Source of the DNA: Diphasiastrum complanatum
Lineage: Eukaryota; Streptophyta; Lycopodiopsida; Lycopodiales; Lycopodiaceae
Assembly (NCBI GenBank): GCA_029204225.1
Contig: MU835727.1
Coordinates: forward strand, 1 to 36,850
Reading direction: 5' to 3'
Length of the DNA stretch: 36,850 nt
The position numbers were made by a program, and so were the translations under genes. Under the pieces are notes generated by a model. The model was not told where the DNA came from and searched no databases. It saw only the letters and a list, made by a program, of their open reading frames with translations. Shown here piece after piece: positions 23,752-33,830 of this stretch (position 1 is its first letter; each line of letters opens with the position of its first letter).

Positions 23752-24387
23752 TCACAGATTGGATTCCAAAGTCTCATCAGACCACCTGTTCCAAGTGGAC
23801 TCAACACCAACAACACTGTCAACTAAATATCCTGAAGGCAAATAAAAAATGATAATGTTGACACTGTAAGTGGTGCTCTTACCTCTCCTAACCCTCCTGG
23901 AAGAATTGTTGCTCTCCATGAAGCGTTTCATTGCTTGATATTCTTGCAGGTTGTCACCTTGAGTTAGACCCTCTCGAATATTATTTACATCTCCGACAAT
24001 CACCTCAACTAATGACTTCAACTTCATCTCACACTCACCATGACCACTTTCACAAATTCATATTCTTCACATGTCCACTTTCACATATTCATATTCTTCA
24101 CATCTTCTTTTAGTAGCTTTGGAGACACAAACACTATCAATTATGTATGGCTTCAAATAATCATATACAATAAGCAATTGTCTATTTTTTTTATCACCTC
24201 TTGCAATAGTGGAACAAGAATAACTTTTCTTTATCCCTTCTTCTCCACTACCAGTTGAGGCTTCTCAGGGGCAGATGTAAACATAGACTTCGTTGCCATA
24301 TGAGTGGCTACTGCGTCGTCTTAATCCTCTACAGCAAGGCGACCCTTCTCATGCAGATGGTCCTATGCTGCCTCAAATGGAGGATAT
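23752..24387 (-). repeat. Dispersed coding-like repeat, copy 1
   Basis: This matches 31376-31975 over about 600 bp with scattered substitutions and indels. On the minus strand both copies contain the phrases MATKSM, EVIV-GD/RD-xNNIREGLTQGD, SSRR/FFQG and VVGVESTW. Conservation of these phrases suggests descent from a coding sequence. Copy 1 has lost frame (a TAA within the KKG phrase). It carries an extra segment at about 23835-23880, and a short internal duplication of GAATATGAATNTGTGAAAGT near 24060-24090. I do not recognise the family; a transposon ORF or a processed gene fragment are both possible. Confidence 0.6.
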
Positions 24388-24600
24388 TCTCCCTCCTTGA
24401 AGTCTGTCCACCAAGGACAGTGCTTGACCTCCCACTCACTCAAGCCAACGTTTCTACTAATATTGGCCTTTGCGGAGTACATACTCACTTCTCTTGTTAT
24501 GGAGACTTGGTTCCACATATCGATGATGATAGACACATGGAAGGAATTGCAAATAGAAGTTGCGGATGTGTAATTACATCTTATAAGGATGCTCTATATG

Positions 24601-24751
24601 TAGAAACTTATTAATCGGTTTAGACCTCAAACGTACTACTCACTTACCTTGGTCCATATTCAAGATAGTTGTTTGTAGAAACTTATTAATCAGTTTAGAC
24701 CTCAAAAGTACTACTCAATTACCTTAGGCCCGTATTCAAGATTGTTGTTTG
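24601..24751. repeat. 75-bp tandem duplication
   Basis: Two units (24601-24675 and 24676-24751), both starting TAGAAACTTATTAATC and ending GTTGTTTG, differing at about nine positions. Confidence 0.92.
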
Positions 24752-25689
24752 TGTTTGGTCATTTCGCAAAAACCTAACACATTAGCAAGGTCTTGACTTT
24801 TTGGTAGGGTGTGGAGAGGAACCCTTTGTTCCCTTACTCTAAGGCAATCTCGGAGAATATTAACATTTCATTTTGGTAGTTGATAATCGTAGTTATTGAG
24901 ACCTTCATGTGATTGCTCAGGCAGAAGCATTCCTTTAAGGGTTTGAAATGCAATTGGTTGTTGACTATTTCGACTTGATCGAAGTGTCGGCTTTGTTGTG
25001 AAAAATGATCAATCTAGTAAACATAGTAATGTTTTTTTTATCATAGTCTTTTGTAGTGCAAACATACTCAGTGATCAAAATATTTGAACGTAGTTCTGTC
25101 GATATTCTGACCTCTTACTGTGTCAACCATTCCACCTTACTCCAACAGAGGGTAAGAAGTTAAAAATCAGGGAGGTCTGTGAATAGATAAGAAAGCCCCA
25201 TGAATCTCTCATCATAGTCAGAGAGAGTATTGTTTTTCTATAGGCTACGAAAGATATTGGCCTTGTCATAGAAGCCTATAAAGATCAATCATGGCAACTC
25301 TAGTAAACCACAAAAATAGAGACCTCATCACATGTAGCAACATAATTTAGATTGGTGGCTTTGATTGCATGCCTTGAAGGAAAGGCATGACCAGCCAAAT
25401 GTAGTCAGTTAATTGTACTTTTTGGGACACCAATGCTCTAGTACATGTAAAAATCTTTGTAATTTTGCAAACCAGTTTCCTAGCTAATTGAGATTGGTTG
25501 AGCTAGAGTATACTCCAACCTAGAAATTTTTTCTTGAAACATAGACAATAGTAGTCTAAATATTTCCAAAATGTCGGACAATAGTAATGATGAAACTTGA
25601 TAGTGTAGTGATTAAGTGAATGGGATCGTACCTAGACAATGAGGTTATGGCTATCAAAACGCCCACGTAAAAATTTGTGACAGATTCAC
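24752..25689. other. Non-coding, no gene seen
   Basis: This is the left flank of copia fragment D. I could not recognise gag or integrase of D here, so D is either truncated near 25690 or decayed beyond recognition. Confidence 0.35.
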
Positions 25690-25907
25690 GTGCACTCATT
25701 TGGTTAATGGAGGAAAAAAGTATGGCAACAAGCCATGCAGGAGGAGTATGACTCCATTGTCAAGAACGACACATGGGAGCTCACTACATTACTAAAAGGA
25801 AAGCAACCAATAGGTTACAAGTAGTCTACAAGCCCAAATTTCATGCCAATGAAACAATGGACAAGTACAAGGCAAGGCTGGTGGCGAAAGGCTACGCCCC
25901 CCAACAG
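25690..25907 (+). pseudogene. Copia element D, N-terminal RT fragment (left of insertion C)
   Basis: The start of a Ty1/copia RT on the plus strand: VWQQAMQEEYDSIVKNDTWE, then a TAG where Trp is expected (GYK-stop-VYKPKF, with a small frame disturbance), then MDKYKARLVAKGYAPQQ. The reading stops exactly at element C and resumes at 30598 with EGLDYDETFAPVAK, so the two pieces are one interrupted gene. Confidence 0.87.
25903..25907. repeat. Target site duplication AACAG, left copy (element C)
   Basis: AACAG here and at 30593-30597 flank element C. Taking one copy out restores the reading of the RT (QQ followed by EGLDY), confirming both the duplication and the insertion borders. Confidence 0.88.
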
Positions 25908-26380
25908 AGTTAAAATTCTGTTAGGATCTAGTGCAGTATGCAGATCACATCACACAATCACCATAGCCACTCCTCACAAGCTCTCAAAGATGGCACAACA
26001 AAAGTTTATAGATTACAAAGAAACATTGTACATATAGAGTATTCACAAACTGCATGAAAAGACAGGTGTCCTAAAATTGGCCTACCACCTGTCAAACTAA
26101 GGTCAGGCCCAATATGGCCAAATCCGACCGACAAATTTGGGACATGCCCCCAAGTATAGCAAGTAATGTAAATAACTCTGTACAGGCTAAATCTTCCTAT
26201 GTGTGGCTACCCGACTAACCCAAGTAGCCGTCTACGGGATCAGTGTCCGATCAATATATCCTAACGGGTCACGTCCCGATCACAACCATATACAGTAAAC
26301 CAAATAAACTGTACAATAATTACATCATCACATTTAGAGCTTACATAAAATGTATATCAGATTAACTTTGATTTCTAACT
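25908..26380 (-). mobile_element. Left (3') LTR of element C
   Basis: A 473-bp repeat starting AGTTAAAATTCTG and ending GATTTCTAACT on the plus strand. From about 25989 on it matches the right LTR closely. Its first 80 bp have no counterpart in the right copy. Confidence 0.85.
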
Positions 26381-26391
26381 CTCTCCCTTAA
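26381..26391 (-). other. Polypurine tract of element C
   Basis: TTAAGGGAGAG on the minus strand immediately precedes the LTR start AGTTAGAAATC. It resembles the tract of copia fragment E in wording and in the preceding ATTTGA(A)GC, and supports a minus-strand orientation. Confidence 0.65.
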
Positions 26392-26619
26392 GCTCAAATG
26401 TGATAAGAGTGAAAAACAATAATTTGTAGCAATGTCTAGAGTGTCCAAAAGATGTTATGCATGTCCTGCTACTCTGTACTTGACTCACACTCAAGCACGC
26501 CAACAAACCACCAGGTTTGACTCACAAAGTATCATGCACCACAATGCTCATACAAAGAGTCTACCACACTCTCGACCAACTGACTCGTCCCCAATCCGAC
26601 TTGAACACAAGTGGACCAC

Positions 26620-26800
26620 ATGAGCGACATGGCTCAAAATGAGGAAATCCCACTGCCACCATGAGACTTACATCCTCCATCTAGCTAGGCTGACATCCTA
26701 TCAGGCACTTATAATCACAAACCTGTAAAGCTGACATAAATGAGCGACTGAGGCTCAACCTGAGGAAATCTTACTGCCACCATAAGATTATACCATCACT
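26620..26800. repeat. Pair of ~55-bp direct repeats inside element C
   Basis: Two diverged copies, about 120 bp apart, share ATGAGCGAC, GAGGAAATC and ACTGCCACCAT. Both lie just inside the left LTR. Confidence 0.7.
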
Positions 26801-29734
26801 AGATAGACAACTAGTAGACAATGACAAGTCAATGAGCATAAAATGACTACTTTGTTTCACTGTAGCAAATGCACAACCACATAAAACTCCGACTCAGATC
26901 TAGACTCCCGTGACAAGGCAACATGCAAGCCCACACACACTCATGCAAACTAACACAAATGATAAAGCATCAAATACATGACCAAGGCCTGCCCATAAGT
27001 GGTATCCTATCATACCAATACTTGTGCCACCTCTACATCTGCTGCTACACCACTGGTCACCAAATCAGGTCTCCAACCATGGCCCACACCTGTAAGATGC
27101 CCTCACGTCCAAGCATATCACATAGATGTCCTCATACATCATCCAAGATCAACCATCTCGAACCAATGAGCACTCCAAGCCTCATCTCTGACGTATCTCC
27201 CAAACAAAGCTATGCTCCAAGCCGCTTTGCCCTGACATCCTATCCAATAAGTCCTGAAAACTGATCGCCATCCATTCCCCATGCTCCAAGCACAAGAGTC
27301 TACCAAGGACTCAACGAATGAATGTACACAAACTTCACCATAGGCTATACCCATCTCCCAGAGATACTGATGATGATCTGCCTGTCCTCCATGTAGGTTC
27401 AACTTTTCATGTTTGATGTTGCCAACTCTGATTTGACCAGTACATAGGCCTCCCACCAAGAAACCTATCTCACCAACACTGTATCCATCATAGCGTCCAA
27501 GCCAAAGCAAATGCAACCTAGATCAACTATCGTGATGAATAACTCATCCACGATCCATAGCATATCAGGTAGGATAGCTCCAGAACGTACCATCTGATCA
27601 CCAAGTATCCATTACCCGCTGATAGCTCCCCAAGAATCTGTCCACCTGTAGTGAAACTAGACTCCAACTGGATCTAACCAAAAGCTGCATCTTGCTTACC
27701 AAATAATGATGGATAGACACAACATGTGATGCCAACCTGGAGATCATTGTGCATATAACCATGCAGCTCACCTGATCACTCGCCAAAGTATCAGCTATCA
27801 CTCCCTGAGTAACCATCTCCATCCCTACTGGCTCACAACCATGGGCATGCTGGATCCACATCACCCCGTAATGCTCTCCATGCCCTCAGGATATGTACCA
27901 CCTCTAGGTACACTCCATGCCACCTACCTCCAAGTAGGCATGACCCGTCTCTAGGTCATCACATGATGCACTAGTTGAAGAACATCGTCCATACATCAAA
28001 TGACATATCATATCTGAGAAACTGTAGCATCTCCCTAAGTGCCACCCCAATGGACTCGTCATCCACATACTATGTTCACTTGATGTCTCCGATCTTGGTC
28101 ACCATCCTGCTAGATAAGCCGAACTCCAAAGCATCACCTGCTCCACCTGGCTCCTAGCATCTGCTCGCTCTCCCTGGCTATGTGCCACCCGACACAATGC
28201 TAATGCAAGCATATCCCTGAGTTGCTGCTCATGGGATCCCGAGACTACTGTCTCCCTGATCGTACTGAGGTATATGGCTCTGAGTGACTCCCTCTAGGCT
28301 TATCCCTGATCTCACCACCTGAGAATCTGCACCATGGAAATTCCAACACCTGTGCCAAGCCTAGACTCCTACAAATACAGCCAAATGCATGAAAGCTATA
28401 GGTAGCTTATCCACGTCTGTGATGGTAGATGTCTCCCCATCGATGCCAATGTCCAATATTGGCCCCCTGTTGTAATGCCATCTTGTACTCCCAAATGAGC
28501 ACACCATGAAGTCCTCGCCATCAGTATCCCCTGTAGTAGATTGCTAGCAAAACACCCATCATAGTGTTTGTCTTTCGATCACACCTCCAACCTAGACCTG
28601 GCTCTCAAAGCTTCATGCTTTGTCCATTTGCATTTGCAGTGTCCTGATTCTATCATGAATCCCACCTGTAAGTCATGTCCAATCCAAAGGCTCAAGTCCA
28701 ATATGAAATAGATGCCCCCTGATGATCATCTCATGTCATCCTGCAGTGCTATCCCTACCAGGTATTCCAATGCCATCCCTGATCACAAAGATCTGAGTAT
28801 CTACCCTGTAGTGCCCACCTGTATTCCCCCAAGCTAGCTCCAAGCTGCTCTTGTGAATGGTTCCAAACCACTTCCTGAGAATACACTAAGATGTGAACTC
28901 CAAAGCCACCATCAAGTCTCTCACATGACTGTGCATGCCAATATCCCTCCAAGTGAACATGTGAGATCTTCCATGGCACAAACCAAATGATCTACACCCT
29001 GTCATCAATGAAATCTGCATCTGTGATGCAGTACTGATATGGAAAATTGACTTGACTTATCCAAACTGGCAGTTGAAGTGTCTCTCTTGATGACAAACCT
29101 GATACACTGCTCCACAACTACAATGGCTTGATCAAAATTGACTTACCGATTGCAAAACTGCAAAATCATCACACTCACCACTAGCCAAGAACATCCAAAG
29201 TGTGAATATTGACCTATTCTTCATCCTCTGCATGTCCCACACACAGCCCGTCCAATGCAAGTCCTCTATCTTGCCCAATGGCTTTCAGCTGGCACTAGCT
29301 CTCACTTCCATCACCTGTGACTACCAAAATGTGTGTACCTCCAAGCTAGCCCATATTTTCCTCCAAATGACAAATTTTCAAACTACAGATGTGTGTGTCA
29401 ATGCAGCTATCACCAGACTCAACAATGCCACTGCCGATCATACCTGTGAGAGCGTTCCCCCAAAGCGCCACTTGACGTTGGTTGGTTCAAACCCCAAAAG
29501 TTGAACCTGATCACAAGAATTTTTCACCTATAATCGGCATACCATGCCTATCTCTCACCTGCGATTGCTTGCCCTCTCAAAATTGTCGTCAATGATGAGT
29601 AGTCGTGCCGCCAAACTGCACTTCCGTCGCCAATACTAGCTTTCTCCACACAATTCCGCTACCATTCGCCCCCATACTGCATTTACCACTTCCAAACACC
29701 CTGTTACCCTGTCAGGAGTAAGTAATAATAATTC

Positions 29735-29855
29735 TGAAGCGATAATGCCTCATTGTACCGTCCTGTAGCAGGTTTTACTAGCCAAAAATAGTCCCAAAGC
29801 GATAATGCCTCATTGTACCGCCCTGTAGTAGGTTTCACTAGCCAAAAATAGCCTT
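29735..29855. repeat. 60-bp tandem duplication in element C
   Basis: Two units with period 60 (29736-29795 and 29796-29855). Both hold AAGCGATAATGCCTCATTGT and CTAGCCAAAAATAG, with only a few differences. Confidence 0.92.
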
Positions 29856-30104
29856 AAATTTTGCCCTTTTGTACCGAATAGCGAATGTAGCCCATCACTA
29901 GGTCACCCGCACTCCCCTTGACAAAATGGTGATGAAAACACCCAAAATGCATTTCTCCCTGCTTTGTGATGTTGCTCTGTCCACTGGCTCTGAGCAGCCA
30001 GTTTCAGGAGTCATTTTGGCCCAAGGATGGCCCAAAAAGGTGCCTTCTAGCCAAAGATAGGTCCATTTCCAAAATGCCTTGCAAATTTGAGCTGATTCTT
30101 CATA

Positions 30105-30195
30105 ATGAAGATTTTTAATGAAGAATGGCATTTCATGCCCTTCGGGTCCAATTTGCACTTCAAGGTGAAAATTTTTAATGAAGAAGGGGCACAAC
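30105..30195. repeat. Second 60-bp-spaced repeat in element C
   Basis: ATTTTTAATGAAGAA occurs at 30111 and 30171, exactly 60 bp apart, each followed by a GGCA-type end. The second copy abuts the right LTR. Confidence 0.75.
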
Positions 30196-30592
30196 TCAAG
30201 GATGGCACAACAAAAGTTCATAGATTACAAAGAAACACTGTACATATAGAGTATTCACAAACTGCATGAAAAGGCAGGTGTCCTAAAATTGGCCTACCAC
30301 CTGTCAAACTAAGGTCGGACCCAATATGGCCAAATTCGACCGACAAACTTGGGACATGCCCCCAAGTATAGCAAGTACGGTAAATAACTCTGTACAGGCT
30401 AATTCTTCCTATGTGTGGCTACCCGGCTAATCCAAGTAGCCATCTACGGGATCAGTGCCCGATCAATATATGCTAACGGGTCACGTCCTGATCACAACCA
30501 TATATAGTGAACCAAATAGACTGTGCAATAATTACATCATCACATTTAGAGCTTACATAGAATGTATATCAGATTAACTCTGATTTCTAACT
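30195..30592 (-). mobile_element. Right (5') LTR of element C, truncated at its inner end
   Basis: It matches 25989-26380 at most positions and ends GATTTCTAACT directly before the AACAG duplication. The inner 80 bp of the LTR, plus any primer binding site, are missing. The deletion therefore removed U5 and the PBS, leaving an element that cannot be reverse transcribed in its present form. Confidence 0.82.
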
Positions 30593-30597
30593 AACAG
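30593..30597. repeat. Target site duplication AACAG, right copy (element C)
   Basis: Identical to 25903-25907. See the left copy. Confidence 0.88.
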
Positions 30598-31312
30598 GAG
30601 GGGCTAGACTATGATGAGACATTCGCACCTGTTGCTAAGATGACATCTATCCGTTTTGGCCTTAGTCTCATATTTTGATTGGGATGTCCATCAAATGGAT
30701 GTCAAGAGTGCCTTTCTTAATGGGCAACTACAGGAGGAGGTTTACATGGAACAACCGCAGGGGTTTGTGATAACAAGCAAGGAGCATCTAGTTTGCAGGC
30801 TTAGAAAAGCCTTGTATGGGCTCAAACAAGCACCAAGGGCTTGGTATAGCTGAATTGATGAGTACTTTGCAAGGCAAGGGTTTGAGAAGAGTAAGTCTGA
30901 TTGCAATCTACATGTCTTCAAGGAGAAGACTTTGTTGTTGTTGTGCTCTATGTGGATGATTTACTCATCATAGGAAGCAAAACGAAGCTTATTTCTTGTG
31001 TTAAGAAAAATCTTTCTACTGAGTTTGAGATGAAAGTTTTGGGTTTGCTAAACTATTGTCTGGGACTTGAGGTTTGGAAAGGGATTATCTCTCAGACAAA
31101 GTATGCACAAAAATTATTGAAGAGGTTTACTATGCAAGAAAGCAAGCCAATTAGCACACTTATGGATGCAAGCAACAAGCCATCAAGAGATGATGGTCCT
31201 GCATTTGCAGATGAGACTCCCTATCGCCAACTGGTGGGCAGCCTGATTTACCTTACTACCACTAGGCCAGATATTGCTTATGCAGTTGGGATTGCAAGCC
31301 ATTTCCAACTTG
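30598..31312 (+). pseudogene. Copia element D, RT continuation (right of insertion C)
   Basis: Continues element [22 protein letters not shown], a one-base frameshift near 30655, then [33 protein letters not shown], a TGA at 30851-30853 where Arg is usual, a second frameshift near 30925, then VLYVDDLLIIGSK (catalytic YVDD codons at 30949-30960) and VGSLIYLTTTRPDIAYAVGI. The similarity stops near 31312, at the start of the RNase H domain, where unrelated sequence begins. It is dead but has an intact catalytic motif. Confidence 0.9.
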
Positions 31313-31375
31313 CAGTCTATGCATAGGGGGACTAATTAGGATAACCCAATCATTGTCGTCTAGGACACCCATGCA

Positions 31376-31975
31376 TATGTCCAGGTTGGATTCCAAGGTC
31401 TCATCGGACCACTTGTTCCAAGTGGACTCAACACCAACAACACCGTCAACTATCTCTCCTAACCCCTGGAAGAATTGTTGCTCTCCATGAAGAGTTTCAT
31501 TGCTTGATATGTCACCTTGAGTTAGACCCTCTCGAATATTATTTGCATCTCTGACAATCACCTCAACAGATGACTTCAACTTTATCTCTACACTCACCAT
31601 GCCCACTTTCACATATTCATATTCTTCACATCTTCTTTTAGCAAGTGTGAAAGCCATAGTATCCTTTGGAGACACCAATACTATCAATTAAGTATGGCTT
31701 GAAATAATCATATATAACAAGCAATTGTCTATTTTTTTGAAAATCAAAATATATTTAAAAAAAACTCAAACGTCTTAGGGATCACCTCTTGCAATAGAGG
31801 AACAAGATCAACTTCTCTTTTGCCCTTGTTCTTCACTACCAATTGAGGCTTCTCCAGGACAGATGTAAGCATAGACTTCGTTGCCATATGAGTGCCTACT
31901 GCGTCGCTTTTATCCTCTACAACAAGGCGACCCTTCTCATGCAGATGATACTATGCTGCCTCAAATGGAGCTCCC
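31376..31975 (-). repeat. Dispersed coding-like repeat, copy 2
   Basis: The second copy of the repeat at 23752-24387. It is better preserved: an open minus-strand frame of 141 codons (31687-31262) covers TMAFTLAKRRCEEYEYVKVG, NNIREGLTQGD and VVGVESTWNKWSDETLESNL. Upstream, a second open stretch reads MATKSMLTSVLEKPQLVVKN, separated by about 100 bp with a stop and an AT-rich segment partly absent from copy 1. The left part of the open frame (31262-31375) extends into the junction with element D, so it is probably not part of the original protein. No family is recognised. Confidence 0.6.
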
Positions 31976-32810
31976 ATCTTGAACTCTACTGATGGGGCAA
32001 GGGAGATAGAAGAACGCGAATGGAGAAGAGAGCAGGAATATTGCGGAACAGCTCCCTCGTTGCAATCAGATGTTAGATGCATAAAGAGTCTAATAGAAAG
32101 CTTCCGCTAAATATAATCACAGCTTTTAAGTGTTCTAATTGCCCAACAAGATCTTTAAATTTAATTCATATTCTCAGAAGCAAGAGTACAGTCCACCAAA
32201 GAGATTAGAGATGGTTTGTGTGTGTGGTATTACTAGAAATCAGATTCAATGTGAAGTATGGTTCAGAAATAAATGGAAGAGCGGTATGATATCGCAAGTT
32301 TCTAAGACGTCAGACAGCCATAGTCTGGTCAGAAACTGAGGAGTTGTAGACATCTGTGTTCTGATCAGAGTGAGTAAACAAGCGCGATCAAACAACGATG
32401 AAAGTGTCACAAGAAGCATTCATCTACGTTGTACACAGATAAAAACGTGTTACTACTATATTACACTGAAGCACAATACAAGTAGCAATTACAACAAAAA
32501 ATTGACGGCATAACTGGGAGGCTCAAATAATACGTCTCATGGACGAAGCAACCAATAATCTGTGCTTGGATGATCTATTTATAGATTTCATCCGTGTATT
32601 AATTACATTGAATGATTGTCACCTAATTAGGAAAGTCGTTGTACATGGAAGTATGTGGCTTTGTGACAATTGTACATAGTGTATACGGTGAACAAATCAG
32701 GATCGTTGATGCAGACGAGGACGTCGCAAATTCTCTTTGCAAATTTCCGGGAAGTGACTTGGGAACGTACCTCGTTCAATTTAGACGACCTTCCACACTT
32801 TTTTCTCTCT
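31976..32810. other. Non-coding, no gene seen
   Basis: The overlapping short frames here on both strands (for example 32627-32866) have no recognisable motif. Confidence 0.35.
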
Positions 32811-33110
32811 TCGGGATTTTGCGAAAAAGCCGAAAGTGCTTTGAACAAGTTTAAGATGCCCTCCAAAAAGCAAAGATGTCTTTAACAGTTTGACTTTCTA
32901 ACACTTTTCGAAAAAATGCGAAAAAGCCGAAGCTGCCCTTAAACAAATTTAAGGTGCCCTTAAAAAGCGAAAATGTCTTTAACAGTTTTACTTTCTCGCA
33001 CTTTTTGGGAAAATGCAAAAAAGCCAAATGTGCCTTTAAAATGACTTTAAGGTGTCCTTAAAAAGTTGGAGAAGGTGCCTTTAACAGTTTAACCCTTAAA
33101 AATAGAGGAC
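32811..33110. repeat. ~97-bp tandem repeat, three units plus a partial
   Basis: The anchor GCGAAAAAGCCGAA (or GCAAAAAAGCCAAA) occurs at 32821, 32919 and 33015, giving periods of 98 and 96. Each unit continues through TTTAAG(G/A)TG(C/T)CCT and CTTTAACAGTTT. A partial fourth unit follows at about 33130-33175. Units are diverged. Confidence 0.88.
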
Positions 33111-33419
33111 CTTCTGGAATTCATCTTTCTTCGCATTTTTCGAAAAAATGTGAAAAAGTCGAAGATGTTGAAAATAGTTAAACTATTGAACTGTGAACAT
33201 GTTGACTTCTTCAAAATAGTTGAACGGAAGAAGTCGAAGGCAAGTTTCGCAGTTTTCGGGAAAGTGCGAAACACTTAGAACATCTAAATTCTTCAAACAT
33301 TTTCATGTTTTTGAATTGTTCCAATTGACTCTGTCAACAACATGTTTTTGCTATATACACAAACCTACTCTAAAACTACCAAAAGCAATATAAAAAATTT
33401 ACGAACCAAGAAATTTATG

Positions 33420-33830
33420 CTAGCTTTTAAGTAATTGGTGTGTTGTATAGTCTAAAGCATGACTTAATGTAAGACCTTTAGTAGCCCCTAGTCTTTGGCT
33501 AATTGTCTGGTCCATTGGATGACCAACAATATAGCCTATTGAGCTGAACCAAATATGACGTATTGGCTAGCCTAATATATTAACTAATTTACTGAAGACA
33601 ATGTACAGTTTTTTATTTAGGGCCTACAACATGACCTACTATTGATTAATCTCCTAGAATGGTTAATCTACTATACAATCTACTAGCTAATCTATTGCAC
33701 TAGCTAATGAACTAATGACAATATAGGATTTAGGGTCTATTGTCTAACCTATTTTTTGGCTTACTAGCTAAACTAGTTCATGTCCTACTTAGTTAAACTG
33801 CAGTATGACCTACTAGCTTAACATAAAGGG
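33420..33830. repeat. CTA/TAG-rich degenerate repeat region
   Basis: Short phrases such as CTACTAGCTAA, GACCTACT, TAACCTA and ACTAGCTAATG recur many times over about 400 bp without a strict period. This is low-complexity, non-coding sequence. Confidence 0.5.

Larger units (their letters stand above)
25908..30592 (-). mobile_element. Element C: gene-less LTR retrotransposon (LARD-like), 4.7 kb
   Basis: A 4685-bp insertion inside the RT of element D, bounded by AACAG duplications. It has direct terminal repeats of 473 bp (left) and about 397 bp (right), and a polypurine tract beside the left one. The interior of about 3.8 kb has no gag, protease, integrase or RT motif and no open frame above about 125 codons. 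It is C-rich on the plus strand. A non-coding LTR element of this size is best described as a large retrotransposon derivative that would depend on proteins from another element. The outer ends are AGTTA...TAACT, not TG...CA. Confidence 0.78.

Noticed and set aside
26923-27516. Open frames of 113-125 codons in the interior of element C as retrotransposon genes
   Set aside because: No zinc knuckle, protease, RT or integrase motif in either strand; lengths fit chance in C-rich sequence.
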